From: an uncultured Bacteroidota bacterium
GTDB lineage: Bacteria > Bacteroidota > Bacteroidia > Bacteroidales > UBA12077
Direction of reading: 5' to 3'
Length of the DNA: 64,000 nt
NCBI GenBank assembly: GCA_913055635.1
Contig: CAJXLK010000013.1
Location: 1 to 64,000 of the forward strand
How positions within the stretch are numbered: position 1 is the first letter of the stretch; each line of letters starts with the position of its first letter. A program made the translations under genes and the position numbers. Shown here in pieces: positions 7,130-16,755 of the stretch. The notes beneath the pieces are model-generated. The model did not search any database. It saw only the letters and a list, made by a program, of their open reading frames with translations, and was not told the DNA's origin.

Positions 7130-9448
7130 TTAAAAAGGATATCCAATGGCAATGTTCCAGGAAAGGGTTTCCTTATTGATACGGCGGTTACCGGGTAACC
7201 AGCGTTTACCCGGGGGATAGGAAGGGTCTTTCAGTTTAAGGCCCACATCCAGCCGCAGCACCGAGAAGGACAAATCAAAGCGAAGGCCGAGGCCGGTGCC
7301 AATGGCCACTTCACTGAGGAAATCATTGGGGTCAAACTGAGCGCCCAGGCGGTCATCACGGGGGTTCAACGACCATATATTCCCGGCATCCAGGAAATAG
7401 GCCCCTTCCAGAATCCAAAACATCTTAAACCGATATTCCCAGTTGGCTTCCAATTTGATATCGCCGGTGAGATTGGGGTAACCCCTGAAATCTTGCCGCG
7501 GGGTATATCCTCCCGGACCCAGGGCCCGCACATTCCAGGCCCGGATGCTGTTAGCCCCGCCTGAAAAGTACTGCTTGACAAAAGGCAAGGCATTGGAATT
7601 GCCGTAAGGAAAGCCAGTCCCCACGAACAAACGATAAACAAAGCGTTCATCGTCATCCAAAATCTGATAATGCCGAAAATCAAAATCAACCCGGAAATAC
7701 TGAGCATAGCGGATGCCAAAAATTTCGTAATGGTCGCCCACTTTATTAAAATCCGCTAATTTGCTAAAGGCCGTCAGTACATTGCCGGCCACCTCGGCAT
7801 TGAGCCGGAAATACTGGAAATCCCGTGTTTTTTGTACATCCTGGTTGTTATAAATCATGCTGTAGCTGGTGACCGAGAGAAAGTGGTCCTCATAGCTGCT
7901 TTTTAAATAAATCTCCTCCAGATTGCGCTTAAAACTTGCCGACAGGTAAGGCAATCTCAAAATATTCAACTCCAGAGGATTGACATAATGAGTGAGGTAA
8001 TTTTTGCTTTTCCAGCGGTAACCAAAGGTAACATTGGCCAGGGTACGGGTATAGTCAGGACGTTCCTGGTAGTTGTACATGGCCGAGAGGTTGGTCTTGG
8101 GATCATACTGTTTGACAAAACGGTCACTGCGCAAAAAGGGCAGCAGGAACTGCGGAAAGTCAAGGCTTACCTCTGTTCCCAGGCGCATGGTGTTGTCAAT
8201 CCGGTTGAACTTCTCCTGATCAAGAATTTCAAAGGCGCCGGTAAATTTCGACTGGAATTGTTCGGCTCCGCCAAAGATGCTTTTGTGGGTATAAACCAGA
8301 TTCCCTGCACCTCCGATATTGCCCGAAGAGTTGGTTCCCTCCAGCTCAATGGTATAACTCTGCAGCTTGAATTTTCTCAGGTAAATATGACAGTCCAGCT
8401 CGCCGGCCAGGGAATCTCCGGGCGATTGCGATTCCTGGTATTTAATGTTGATGATCTGGAATAAGCGCAGGGAATTTAAGTGTTGATAGGTTTTGTCTGT
8501 TTCTTCTTTGCTGTACCAGGCTCCCGGTTTAATATAATTGGATTGCCTGATCACATCCAGGTCGATGCCGGGCTCCGGGCCACTGTAGACAAACTTAAGG
8601 CCTTTATGCTCAATGGTATCCAGCTGTCGGATATATTCCCTTCGGTCGGCAATGGCTTGTCTGGGGGCATAGTTGGGAAAAATATAGACCGAGTCAACCT
8701 GAAAACGCTGGTGCGCCCGGGTCACTAAAGCGCCCTCACCCCGGTCGATGGTAAAGGGATTCACCTCGACGGTCAACTTCACCTGGTTGGTGCGGGCTGA
8801 GGTGTCGGCAATAAAACTGACAAAATCTTTGGAAAAATGATAAAACCCGTTATCCCTTAGAATACCTTCAATCATGGAGCGTTCCTGCTGAAGCAGTTCC
8901 ACCGAAAAGACATCTCCCGGATCCACCGGCAAATTGGCGGTATCGGGATAAAGGAAAGGGCGCAGCACCGAATCCTTTACCCGATAATCAACATCACTGA
9001 CCCGGTAAGGCTTCTTGGCCTCCACGTTATATTGGACGGTCACCTTCTGGTCATCATATATGACCGAATCCCTGACCTGTGAGTCATAATAACCTTTCTT
9101 TTCGAGATGATTCAGGATTTGTTTGCGCGATTCCTCCATCAAATAGGGGTCCCAGATAACGGGCTCCTCTCCGACCTTTCTCAGCCATTTGCTCAAACCC
9201 TTCTGCTTCTCAGGATTGGAAAGGCTATAGAGGTAAAGCGGGAAATTTAAACCCAAAAAGCGCCGGTTGGGTTTCTGACGGATATATTTTTTAATTTCGC
9301 TTTTTTCAACCTTACGGTCTTTGGTATTGATCTTGTACCTTCTTAATAAATAGTCGCCTTCAGGAACATGTTTGGTCGTGCTGCACGAGAACAATCCAAT
9401 CAAGGGGATCAGAATAAGAAAAGAAAAGATGATTTTTGTGCGGTACAT
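7130..9448 (-). CDS. tamL: Omp85-family lipoprotein TamL (TamA-like)
   Basis: Outer-membrane assembly factor of the BamA/TamA superfamily. The 772 residues start with a lipoprotein signal peptide (lipobox LFSC, Cys22), continue with POTRA-like repeats (roughly 30-380) and end in a 16-strand-type barrel with the conserved motif GGANSIRAWN near residue 632 and a terminal Phe (GYPF). A lipidated TamA relative, TamL, is a Bacteroidetes-specific variant that works with TamB; no tamB gene is visible here. It is transcribed divergently from the methyltransferase gene, with 52 nt between the starts. Confidence 0.85.
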   Translation of the reverse strand: MYRTKIIFSFLILIPLIGLFSCSTTKHVPEGDYLLRRYKINTKDRKVEKSEIKKYIRQKPNRRFLGLNFPLYLYSLSNPEKQKGLSKWLRKVGEEPVIWDPYLMEESRKQILNHLEKKGYYDSQVRDSVIYDDQKVTVQYNVEAKKPYRVSDVDYRVKDSVLRPFLYPDTANLPVDPGDVFSVELLQQERSMIEGILRDNGFYHFSKDFVSFIADTSARTNQVKLTVEVNPFTIDRGEGALVTRAHQRFQVDSVYIFPNYAPRQAIADRREYIRQLDTIEHKGLKFVYSGPEPGIDLDVIRQSNYIKPGAWYSKEETDKTYQHLNSLRLFQIINIKYQESQSPGDSLAGELDCHIYLRKFKLQSYTIELEGTNSSGNIGGAGNLVYTHKSIFGGAEQFQSKFTGAFEILDQEKFNRIDNTMRLGTEVSLDFPQFLLPFLRSDRFVKQYDPKTNLSAMYNYQERPDYTRTLANVTFGYRWKSKNYLTHYVNPLELNILRLPYLSASFKRNLEEIYLKSSYEDHFLSVTSYSMIYNNQDVQKTRDFQYFRLNAEVAGNVLTAFSKLADFNKVGDHYEIFGIRYAQYFRVDFDFRHYQILDDDERFVYRLFVGTGFPYGNSNALPFVKQYFSGGANSIRAWNVRALGPGGYTPRQDFRGYPNLTGDIKLEANWEYRFKMFWILEGAYFLDAGNIWSLNPRDDRLGAQFDPNDFLSEVAIGTGLGLRFDLSFSVLRLDVGLKLKDPSYPPGKRWLPGNRRINKETLSWNIAIGYPF

Positions 9449-9500
9449 TCAAATGCCTTCTGTCCTATTATAATCCTTCAATAAATTAAAGCAAAATGGT

Positions 9501-10301
9501 ATGTTAAGCAAAAATAAAATTAAATTTATTAACGCCCTAAAAAAAAAGAAAGACAGATATGAAAAAGCACTCTTTACAGCAGAGGGCGCCAAACTGGTGG
9601 AAGAGCTGCTGCAGGCCGGTTTTCAGGCTGAACTGCTTTGTGCCGAGGCCAAGTGGTTGGAACAACATCGTCTTTCCCTACCTACAAATATAAAAGAACC
9701 CATTGAAGTAAGCGAATCCGAATTGGGTAAAATATCGGGGCTGAGTACCCCCCAGCAGGTACTGGCTGTTTTTCACATGCCCGTTTATCCTTTGAAGGAA
9801 GAAGAGTTGTTGGGGGGGCTGACTCTTGTAGTGGACCGGGTTCAGGATCCGGGCAATATGGGAACGATCATACGGACAGCCGACTGGTTTGGGATCGGGC
9901 ACATCATTTGCTCTGAAGATGCCGTAGATGTTTACAATCCCAAAACCATTCAGGCCACCATGGGCTCCATTGGCCGGGTTAAAGTCTTTTATAAGCCATT
10001 AAACAGCTGGCTGGCTTCGGTTCGCAATCGTCATCCGGATCTGCCGGTTTACGGGACCTTCCTGGAAGGGGAAAACCTTTATACCGCACCCCTGGAATCG
10101 CGGGGGCTGATTATTATGGGCAGTGAATCGCATGGCATATCTGCCGAGCTGCACCCTTTCATTTCCCGGCGGCTTTATATCCCCGCTTTTAATGGCATTA
10201 GCGGCAAAGCAGCTGAATCCCTCAATGTTTCCATGGCAACCGGCATCGTATGCGCCGAATTCAGGCGGCGCCAGTGGGAGGCGGCGGGTCACTCAAAATG
10301 A
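9501..10301 (+). CDS. TrmH/SpoU-family RNA 2'-O-methyltransferase
   Basis: SAM-dependent methyltransferase of the SPOUT class acting on rRNA or tRNA ribose. The 266 residues have a short substrate-binding N-terminal domain (LSKNKIKFINALKKKKDR) and the three SpoU motifs: QDPGNMGTIIRTADWFGI (about 116-133, with the catalytic Asn and Arg), GLIIMGSESHGIS (about 200) and ESLNVSMATGI (about 245). Its 3' end overlaps the end of the convergent porT gene by 13 nt. The exact target nucleotide cannot be read from the sequence. Confidence 0.92.
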   Translation: MLSKNKIKFINALKKKKDRYEKALFTAEGAKLVEELLQAGFQAELLCAEAKWLEQHRLSLPTNIKEPIEVSESELGKISGLSTPQQVLAVFHMPVYPLKEEELLGGLTLVVDRVQDPGNMGTIIRTADWFGIGHIICSEDAVDVYNPKTIQATMGSIGRVKVFYKPLNSWLASVRNRHPDLPVYGTFLEGENLYTAPLESRGLIIMGSESHGISAELHPFISRRLYIPAFNGISGKAAESLNVSMATGIVCAEFRRRQWEAAGHSK

Positions 10302-11026
10302 AAAGACAGGCTTACCATCCTCGATTTAAGCTTATCCAGGGAGGTTACATACCCGGGATTTTGATCATGTTTATCTGGATCAAGGACATTGCGCATGCCC
10401 ACCGATAGTTTGAGTTCCACCGAGAGTTTAAAATAGGGCAGGTAAAAATCCATACCCATGCCCCCTTCCAGGTAAACATCAAACGGGCGTAGCTTCACAT
10501 AAATGCCTTCACCCGTGTTAAAATCCTTGTTGCGGGCCATGTCCCATCGAAAATTCACCCCACCGATGATATAGGGGCGCAAATTGTGGTACCGCCTGGC
10601 CTCATAACGCATGATAAAGGGCAGGTTGATGAAGGTGCTGCCCAGGTTCATCTCTGTATTGAGCTCTGCCTGAGATGTATCGGAAGACCCCAGGTTGCTG
10701 TAATAGGCCAGGTTGCGCTGGCCCAGCGATATACCGGGCAAAAAACGAAAATCCAGGTATTTGCCCAGCCTGAAGTTGGTGACGATGCCGATGTCAATGC
10801 CGGGGGAAAGGCGGTTGATTTCAGGGAAGGTATCCGGGCGGGCTATACCATTGCCCAATGCCTGGCGGGAGGGATAGATGGCAAAATCCATGGTATTGAT
10901 GGCCAGGGTATAGCCAAAATGAAAAGGTTTATGGTCGATCTTTTGATAATTCAGGATGGGATCGCCCTCATCCTGGGCTGCAACCAGACTGGGCACGAGA
11001 ATAAGAACAAGCAGAATCTTTCTCAA
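10289..11026 (-). CDS. porT: PorT/SprT-like type IX secretion protein, outer-membrane beta-barrel
   Basis: The 245-residue protein carries a signal peptide (KILLVLILVPSLVAAQ) and then an 8-strand-type beta-barrel. Segments such as HFGYTLAINTMDF and the closing LKSRMVSLSFHFE resemble PorT, required for the type IX secretion/gliding machinery of Bacteroidetes. The only start that keeps the signal peptide is TTG at 11024-11026; no in-frame ATG exists upstream before a stop. The 3' end overlaps the convergent methyltransferase gene. PorT identity is from recognised family features without a search; a generic PorT-fold OmpA-like barrel is the alternative. Confidence 0.75.
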   Translation of the reverse strand: MRKILLVLILVPSLVAAQDEGDPILNYQKIDHKPFHFGYTLAINTMDFAIYPSRQALGNGIARPDTFPEINRLSPGIDIGIVTNFRLGKYLDFRFLPGISLGQRNLAYYSNLGSSDTSQAELNTEMNLGSTFINLPFIMRYEARRYHNLRPYIIGGVNFRWDMARNKDFNTGEGIYVKLRPFDVYLEGGMGMDFYLPYFKLSVELKLSVGMRNVLDPDKHDQNPGYVTSLDKLKSRMVSLSFHFE

Positions 11027-11099
11027 AATGACAGCATTTATGACAATAAAAACGCATTCAATCCCGGTTTATTATCGCAAAGTCAACCGGCGCAGGGGA

Positions 11100-13319
11100 T
11101 CATTCTTCCATAATCCTGTAAAGTGCTTGTTCATAATGCCTTTTCATATCATGGATAAACCCGTAGGAATCATCGTCGATACGAAGCTCTGTTTTGGTAA
11201 CATGGCCCAGGGTGGAGAAAGGTACATTCTTCTCAAGCATAAAGTCAACGAACTGGGTTTCGTTGGAGGAGGTCACACTGACCACTACCCTACCCTGGGC
11301 TTCCCCAAAGAGGAAAGCGTCGCGGCGGATATCCGCGCTGGTGGTTATATCAAAGCCCATATTGCGTGCCATAGCCGATTCCAAAAGGGTGATAAAAAGG
11401 CCGCCTTCAGAGACATCATGGGCTGAGCGAATCATTCCATGTTCGATCAGATCTTTTACTGCCTGCTGCACCTTATACTCTTCTTCCAGGTCAAAGAAAG
11501 GGGCAGGCGACTTCTCCACCTGATGATATGAATACAGGTACTCTGAAGAGCTGATGTCTTCAATGGAACGACCGATCAAAAAGATCATATCGCCTTTTTC
11601 CTTAAAACCGATGGTGGTTTGATGGTTTTTATTGTGGAGGATTCCCAGCATACCGATGACAGGAGCCGGAAAAACAGGCTCTTCTCTGCCGTTGAGGGTT
11701 GTCTGGTTGTAAAAGCTCACATTGCCTCCGGTAACCGGGGTTTCGAATTTTCGGCAGGCATCCCCCATCCCTTTAACAGCCTGTACAAATTGCCAATAGG
11801 CTTCGGGATTATAGGGATTGCCAAAATTCAGGCAATTGGTAATGGCAGTGGGTTCGCCGCCGCTGCATACAATATTGCGGGCTGCCTCGGCCACAGCGAT
11901 CTGGGTGCCTGTATACGGGTCGGCATTGACATATCGGGCATTGCAGTCGGTGGTCATGGCCAGGGCTTTGCTGGTTTCCTTCAGATTGAAGACCCCGGCA
12001 TCGCTTGGGAAATTGGTGGTCATGTTGGCGGTCCCCACCATGGTGTCATACTGTTGAACCACCCATTTCTTGGAAGCAATATTGGGATTGGTCACCATGT
12101 TCATGATCACATCCCTTAAATCAGAAGGTTCAGGCACATCCGAAATGGAAAACTTTTTATATTCATCGATGTAGGCCGGTTTTTGGTAAGGCCGGTCATA
12201 TACCGGAGCGCCACCGCCCAACACCAGAGAAGAAGCCGGTACTTCGGCCTCCAATGTATCCTGGGTATAGAAATACAGTTTGTCTTCTGCGATCACTTCA
12301 CCAATGACTTCCCGGTTGAGGTCCCATTTGTCAAAAATCCTTTCTACTTCTTGCTCATGGCCCTTTTCAACAACCACCAGCATGCGCTCCTGGGATTCGG
12401 AGAGCAGGATTTCAAAAGGCTCCATGTCGTTCTGACGCAAAGGGACCTTGTCGAGGTTGATCTTCATTCCGTGGCCGCCTTTTTCGGACATCTCAGAGGT
12501 TGAACAAATAATCCCGGCAGCTCCCATATCCTGCATGCCAACGACCCCGGCCGATTTATTAAGCTCCAGGGTGGCCTCCAACAGCAATTTTTCCATAAAG
12601 GGGTCGCCCACCTGGACCGAAGGCAAATCTTCTGCCGATTTATCGGTCAGATTGGCCGAAGCAAAGGTGGCCCCGTGGATGCCATCCTTGCCGGTAGAAG
12701 AGCCGACAATATAGACGGGATTGCCCACGCCTTTGGCAACGGCCGATATCACCCGGTCTTTCTTCACCAGCCCGACCGACATGGCATTGACCAGGGGATT
12801 GGTATTGTAGGATTTATCAAAATAGACTTCTCCGCCCAAAACCGGAACGCCAAAGGAGTTGCCGTAATCACCGATTCCTTTGACCACACCGCGTAAATGC
12901 CATTTGGTGCGAGGCTCAGAGGAATCCCCAAAACGAAGGGAATTAAGCTGAGCCACCGGCCGGGCACCCATGGTGAAGATATCGCGGTTGATGCCGCCTA
13001 CTCCCGTAGCCGCCCCCTGATAAGGCTCAATGGCCGAAGGATGATTGTGCGATTCGATCTTGAAGGCACACCCATATCCGTTGCCCAAATCCACCAACCC
13101 AGCGTTCTCTTCACCGGCAGCCGCCATTAACTGAGCCCCCTCCCGGGGCAGTGTCTTCAACCATTTGATCGAATTCTTATAGGAGGCATGTTCGGACCAC
13201 ATGACTGAAAAAATACTGAGCTCTGTAAAGTTGGGATTTCGCCCCAGAATGGTCCTGATCTTGTCATATTCCTCCGGGAGTAAACCCAGTTGTTTGGCTG
13301 TATCGACCGTTACTTCCAT
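11100..13319 (-). CDS. purL: Phosphoribosylformylglycinamidine synthase II, small type
   Basis: Purine biosynthesis enzyme that converts FGAR to FGAM with ATP and ammonia supplied by a PurQ/PurS complex. The 739 residues match the small PurL form. Visible motifs include [20 protein letters not shown] near the N-terminus (catalytic His of the family), [12 protein letters not shown] and [17 protein letters not shown]-like segments, and the second ATP-grasp-like half with [10 protein letters not shown]. Translation starts at ATG 13317-13319; the codons before it are not needed. purQ and purS are not in the window. Confidence 0.95.
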   Translation of the reverse strand: MEVTVDTAKQLGLLPEEYDKIRTILGRNPNFTELSIFSVMWSEHASYKNSIKWLKTLPREGAQLMAAAGEENAGLVDLGNGYGCAFKIESHNHPSAIEPYQGAATGVGGINRDIFTMGARPVAQLNSLRFGDSSEPRTKWHLRGVVKGIGDYGNSFGVPVLGGEVYFDKSYNTNPLVNAMSVGLVKKDRVISAVAKGVGNPVYIVGSSTGKDGIHGATFASANLTDKSAEDLPSVQVGDPFMEKLLLEATLELNKSAGVVGMQDMGAAGIICSTSEMSEKGGHGMKINLDKVPLRQNDMEPFEILLSESQERMLVVVEKGHEQEVERIFDKWDLNREVIGEVIAEDKLYFYTQDTLEAEVPASSLVLGGGAPVYDRPYQKPAYIDEYKKFSISDVPEPSDLRDVIMNMVTNPNIASKKWVVQQYDTMVGTANMTTNFPSDAGVFNLKETSKALAMTTDCNARYVNADPYTGTQIAVAEAARNIVCSGGEPTAITNCLNFGNPYNPEAYWQFVQAVKGMGDACRKFETPVTGGNVSFYNQTTLNGREEPVFPAPVIGMLGILHNKNHQTTIGFKEKGDMIFLIGRSIEDISSSEYLYSYHQVEKSPAPFFDLEEEYKVQQAVKDLIEHGMIRSAHDVSEGGLFITLLESAMARNMGFDITTSADIRRDAFLFGEAQGRVVVSVTSSNETQFVDFMLEKNVPFSTLGHVTKTELRIDDDSYGFIHDMKRHYEQALYRIMEE

Positions 13320-13412
13320 GATCAATCCTGTTTTGTGTGCTTCAATTATCTGACAAATATAAACAACTCATCAAACAATACCCGGATCAGGTTGCGATTT
13401 TAAAAACAAAAC

Positions 13413-13439
13413 GCTTCCGGCATAAAAATGGCCGAAGGC
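13413..13439 (-). terminator. Probable terminator of the CNNM/CBS gene
   Basis: On the minus strand GCCTTCGGC-loop-GCCGGAAGC (two mismatches) is followed by GTTTTGTTTTT, directly after the stop codon at 13440-13442. Confidence 0.55.
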
Positions 13440-14483
13440 TTAGATCAGCCCCAGGCGTTTGGCCCGCCTTTCCCAGATCTTCATGGCTTGCTTCTGCATA
13501 TCCTCAACATTGTCCAATTCATCCATGATCTCAGTACCCAAAAGGGTCTCAATAACATCCTCCATGGTAACAATCCCCGACATTTCCCCATATTCGCCCA
13601 CAACCATGGCAATATGCTCTTTTTCTTGTAAAAATTTATAGAACAGGCGAATGATGGGCATCTTTTCATTCACCACCATGATGTTCCTTCCCAGTGATTT
13701 CAACTGCCAGTTCCATTTCTTCTCAATCATATATTGCATCAGATCATCCTTCAGCACATAGCCGGTAATGTTATCGATGTTGTCGCGGTAAATAGGAATT
13801 CTCGAAACCCTGATCTTTTCACGGGTCTGCATAAAATCACGGACGGTTTGGTCTTCGGGAGCCGAAACCACCACCGTACGCGGGGTCATAATGCTTTTGA
13901 CCACAATGTTGTTGAATTTCATCAGATTCATCAGAATTTGCGACTCCTCCTTTTTAAAGATGCCCTCCTGGACTCCAATCTCTGCCATAGCCTGAAATTC
14001 AGCCCGGCTCAATACGGTTTCGCCTTTCTGTTTGTTGAGGATTTTGGTGATGAATTTGCTCAGGATGATGAATGGATACAGGGGGGAATAAATCAAAACC
14101 GTCAGGGCACGGGCAGTAAAAGGTGCCAGCCGTTTCCAGAAACTGGCCCCCAAAGTTTTGGGAATGATCTCAGAAAAAATCAAAATCAAAATCGTCAATA
14201 CAGCTGAAGTAAGGGATAAATATTCATTGCCCCAGATTTTTTGGGCCTGGGCACCCACCCCTGCCGCACCAATGGTATGGGCAAAAGTATTTAACGTCAA
14301 TATGGCGGCCAGGGGCAAATCAACCTCTTCCTTGAACCGCTTTAAGGTGCGTCCATAACTCTTATTTTCATTCACCTTGGCCGCGATGAAGGAAGGGGTG
14401 ATGCTCAAGAGCGAAGCCTCCAGCATCGAGCAGAGAAAGGAAAAAAACAAGGCAATGAAAAGATATAATACCAGTACGAGCAT
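13440..14483 (-). CDS. CNNM/DUF21 domain protein with two CBS domains (hemolysin-family transporter)
   Basis: Inner-membrane protein of the CorB/CorC-related family, thought to export magnesium or other divalent cations. The 347 residues contain a DUF21 membrane domain (about 1-180; four hydrophobic stretches, with EIIPKTLGASF as a family hallmark) and a cytoplasmic CBS pair (about 195-335; IMTPRTVVVSAP and GYVLKDDLMQY). The C-terminal CorC_HlyC domain found in longer homologues is missing, as in many short members. Its transcription unit is separate from nadD by 36 nt on the same strand. Confidence 0.9.
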   Translation of the reverse strand: MLVLVLYLFIALFFSFLCSMLEASLLSITPSFIAAKVNENKSYGRTLKRFKEEVDLPLAAILTLNTFAHTIGAAGVGAQAQKIWGNEYLSLTSAVLTILILIFSEIIPKTLGASFWKRLAPFTARALTVLIYSPLYPFIILSKFITKILNKQKGETVLSRAEFQAMAEIGVQEGIFKKEESQILMNLMKFNNIVVKSIMTPRTVVVSAPEDQTVRDFMQTREKIRVSRIPIYRDNIDNITGYVLKDDLMQYMIEKKWNWQLKSLGRNIMVVNEKMPIIRLFYKFLQEKEHIAMVVGEYGEMSGIVTMEDVIETLLGTEIMDELDNVEDMQKQAMKIWERRAKRLGLI

Positions 14484-14519
14484 AAGGCTTTAAATCTTAT
14501 CAGTCATACACAAATATAC

Positions 14520-15095
14520 CTAATTCTCATAAAAATGCATTTCCCTGATGTAATCATAAACCGGCCGGGGCAGGAAATAACGCATATCCTTGCCCTGGCT
14601 GATGGCCTTTCGGATCAGGCTGGAGGAGATTTCCATCAAAGGGGCATCGACCCGATGAAAGGCATAGCGGTCCTGGTAAGCCATGGGATCGGTGCCAGGG
14701 CGGGGATAGACATACAACTGGCTTTGCTCAAGCAATTCCCGGTAGTTTTTCCATTTGTGCAGATGCACCAGGTTGTCGGAACCCATAATGAGAGAAAACT
14801 CCTTGTTGGGATGTTTCTCCATTAAATAAGTCAGGGTATCGATGGTATAGGAAGGCCGGGGCAGAATAAATTCAATGTTGGAGGGCATAATTTGCAAATC
14901 CTGGCCAAGGGCCAGTTCCACCATATAATAGCGCTGGTATTCAGGCAAAAGACTTTTGGTATTTTTAAAGGGGCTCTGGGGGCTAACCACCAACCATATC
15001 TGCTGAAGATCGGTGAATTCGGCAATGTAGTTGGCAATGGCCAGATGCCCGATATGGATCGGATTAAAAGAACCAAAAAACAATCCTACTTTCAT
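14520..15095 (-). CDS. nadD: Nicotinate-nucleotide adenylyltransferase
   Basis: NAD biosynthesis enzyme that adenylates nicotinate mononucleotide. The 191 residues begin MKVGLFFGSFNPIHIGHLAI, carrying the (H/T)xGH-type nucleotidyltransferase motif GSFNPIHIGH; the second motif ISSSLIRKAI is near residue 160. The start is ATG 15093-15095, supported by an AAGGA ribosome-binding site (15103-15107) that lies within the end of gmk; an upstream in-frame codon is therefore rejected. The gmk-nadD pair is a common Bacteroidetes arrangement and the 10-nt gap suggests coupling. Confidence 0.93.
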   Translation of the reverse strand: MKVGLFFGSFNPIHIGHLAIANYIAEFTDLQQIWLVVSPQSPFKNTKSLLPEYQRYYMVELALGQDLQIMPSNIEFILPRPSYTIDTLTYLMEKHPNKEFSLIMGSDNLVHLHKWKNYRELLEQSQLYVYPRPGTDPMAYQDRYAFHRVDAPLMEISSSLIRKAISQGKDMRYFLPRPVYDYIREMHFYEN

Positions 15096-15105
15096 GAGTG
15101 TATCC

Positions 15106-15684
15106 TTAGGAATGGATAAATTCTTCAACCATTTGTTCAGCCTGTTTTACCGCCTTTTCAAGGTCGGTATTGTAAATGATCCGGTCAAATAAGTTGGCAT
15201 ATTTGAGTTCCGATTCGGCTTTACGGATGCGCAAATCAATTTTTTCGCTCTCATCGGTTGAGCGGTTGGTCAGGCGCTTTTCCAATTCCTCTACCGAAGG
15301 GGGCATCACAAATATGGCCAGGGCCTCCCCGCCATAGGTCTTCTTCAAATTCAGCCCTCCCTGAACATCAATATCAAAAATAACATTCTTGCCCTTGTTG
15401 CGGATGCGTTCCACTTCACTTCTGAGGGTTCCGTAAAAATGTTCTTCATAAACTTCTTCCCATTCTACAAAGGCGCCCTGGCGGATTTTTTCAATGAAAT
15501 CCTGTTGGGAGAGGAAATAGTAATCACGGGCGTCAACCTCGTTCTCACGCTTCGGCCGGCTACAGGCAGAAATGGAAAACTCCAGGTTCAGGTCCTTATC
15601 CAACAGGCGCCGGACGATTGTTGTTTTTCCCGACCCGGAAGGCGCCGAAAAAATAACCAGTTTGCCCTTTCTTCGATAAACCAT
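15106..15684 (-). CDS. gmk: Guanylate kinase
   Basis: Phosphorylates GMP to GDP. The 192 residues contain the P-loop FSAPSGSGKTT (about 12-22), the GMP-binding segment SACSRPKRENEVDARDYYF (about 39-57) and the lid region RLTNRSTDESEKI. Length is typical. It lies 143 nt downstream of yicC and directly upstream of nadD on the minus strand. Confidence 0.95.
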   Translation of the reverse strand: MVYRRKGKLVIFSAPSGSGKTTIVRRLLDKDLNLEFSISACSRPKRENEVDARDYYFLSQQDFIEKIRQGAFVEWEEVYEEHFYGTLRSEVERIRNKGKNVIFDIDVQGGLNLKKTYGGEALAIFVMPPSVEELEKRLTNRSTDESEKIDLRIRKAESELKYANLFDRIIYNTDLEKAVKQAEQMVEEFIHS

Positions 15685-15827
15685 CTTAGTTAAAGTCTAA
15701 ATGTTGGTCGATATTGATCAAGGCAGATCCTTATTTCAATGGTTCTTGGCTCATTGTTAATGGGCCTAAAAATAAATAGTCAATCCTTTGTTAGGATATA
15801 GTCAACATCTTCAATCCATTCAATGGA

Positions 15828-16703
15828 TTATAAAACATTCATTACCTGTTCACGGATCTTTTCCAGCTCATCTTTCATCTGAACCACCAGGCGCTGCATG
15901 TCAGAATCATTGGATTTGCTGCCAATGGTATTGACTTCCCGCCCGATTTCCTGGGCCAGAAAGTTCAACTTTTTACCTACCGCACCTTCCTGGTTCATCA
16001 AATCCAGGAAATAATTAAAATGATTCTCCAGGCGGACTTTTTCTTCCGTTATATCGAGTTTCTCCATGTAATAGACCAATTCCTGCTCAAAGCGGTTTTG
16101 ATCGATGTTCACCTCGCTTTGATATTCACGAAATTTCTCCTGCAACCTTTCGCGAATCCTTTCACTGCGGGCCTGATCATAGGTATCGGTTTGCCTGAGG
16201 GATTTTTGAAGGGCCGCCATTCTTTCGCGAAAATCTTTTTCTATGGCCTGTCCCTCCTGTTTCCTGAATGCAATCACTTCACCTATGGCCTTTTCCATGG
16301 TTTGTCTGACCATCTCCCATTGTTCGGGATCCAGGGTTTCTTCCTGTTTTTCAAGAGCTTCCGGCATTTGCAGGGCGGAATGCAGCAAATAAGAATCAAA
16401 AGGAAGTTTCATATCTTCCGAGATACGCTTGATTTGCTTAATATAACTTTTAATCACCGCATAATTCAACTGGGCTGCCTGTTCTTTCCCGGTATATTCA
16501 TAAGTAATCAGGCAATTGATTTTGCCGCGTTGGAGCTGACCCTGCAGCATTTTACGGAGTTCTATTTCTTTCTCTTTAAGGTTTGCAGGCAGTTTGATAT
16601 TGATATCACTCTGTTTGCTGTTCAGGGCCCTTATTTCAATGGATATATTTTTGTTCTGGTAACTTCCTTCAGCCTTACCGTAACCAGTCATGGATTGTAG
16701 CAT
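15828..16703 (-). CDS. yicC: YicC-family endoribonuclease
   Basis: The 291 residues begin MLQSMTGYGKAEGSYQNK, the family signature SMTGYG, and end with the conserved block GREVNTIGSKSNDSDMQRL, matching the YicC_N and DUF1732 domains. Members are manganese-dependent endoribonucleases involved in RNA turnover. The start is ATG 16701-16703; a longer open frame upstream reads antisense to the MATE gene end and is not part of it. Placement next to gmk is common in bacteria. Confidence 0.92.
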   Translation of the reverse strand: MLQSMTGYGKAEGSYQNKNISIEIRALNSKQSDINIKLPANLKEKEIELRKMLQGQLQRGKINCLITYEYTGKEQAAQLNYAVIKSYIKQIKRISEDMKLPFDSYLLHSALQMPEALEKQEETLDPEQWEMVRQTMEKAIGEVIAFRKQEGQAIEKDFRERMAALQKSLRQTDTYDQARSERIRERLQEKFREYQSEVNIDQNRFEQELVYYMEKLDITEEKVRLENHFNYFLDLMNQEGAVGKKLNFLAQEIGREVNTIGSKSNDSDMQRLVVQMKDELEKIREQVMNVL

Positions 16704-16755
16704 AGAAGTGGGTTTGGTTTTGCTGCAAAGGTACAATAATCCTGCTAATAACCAA

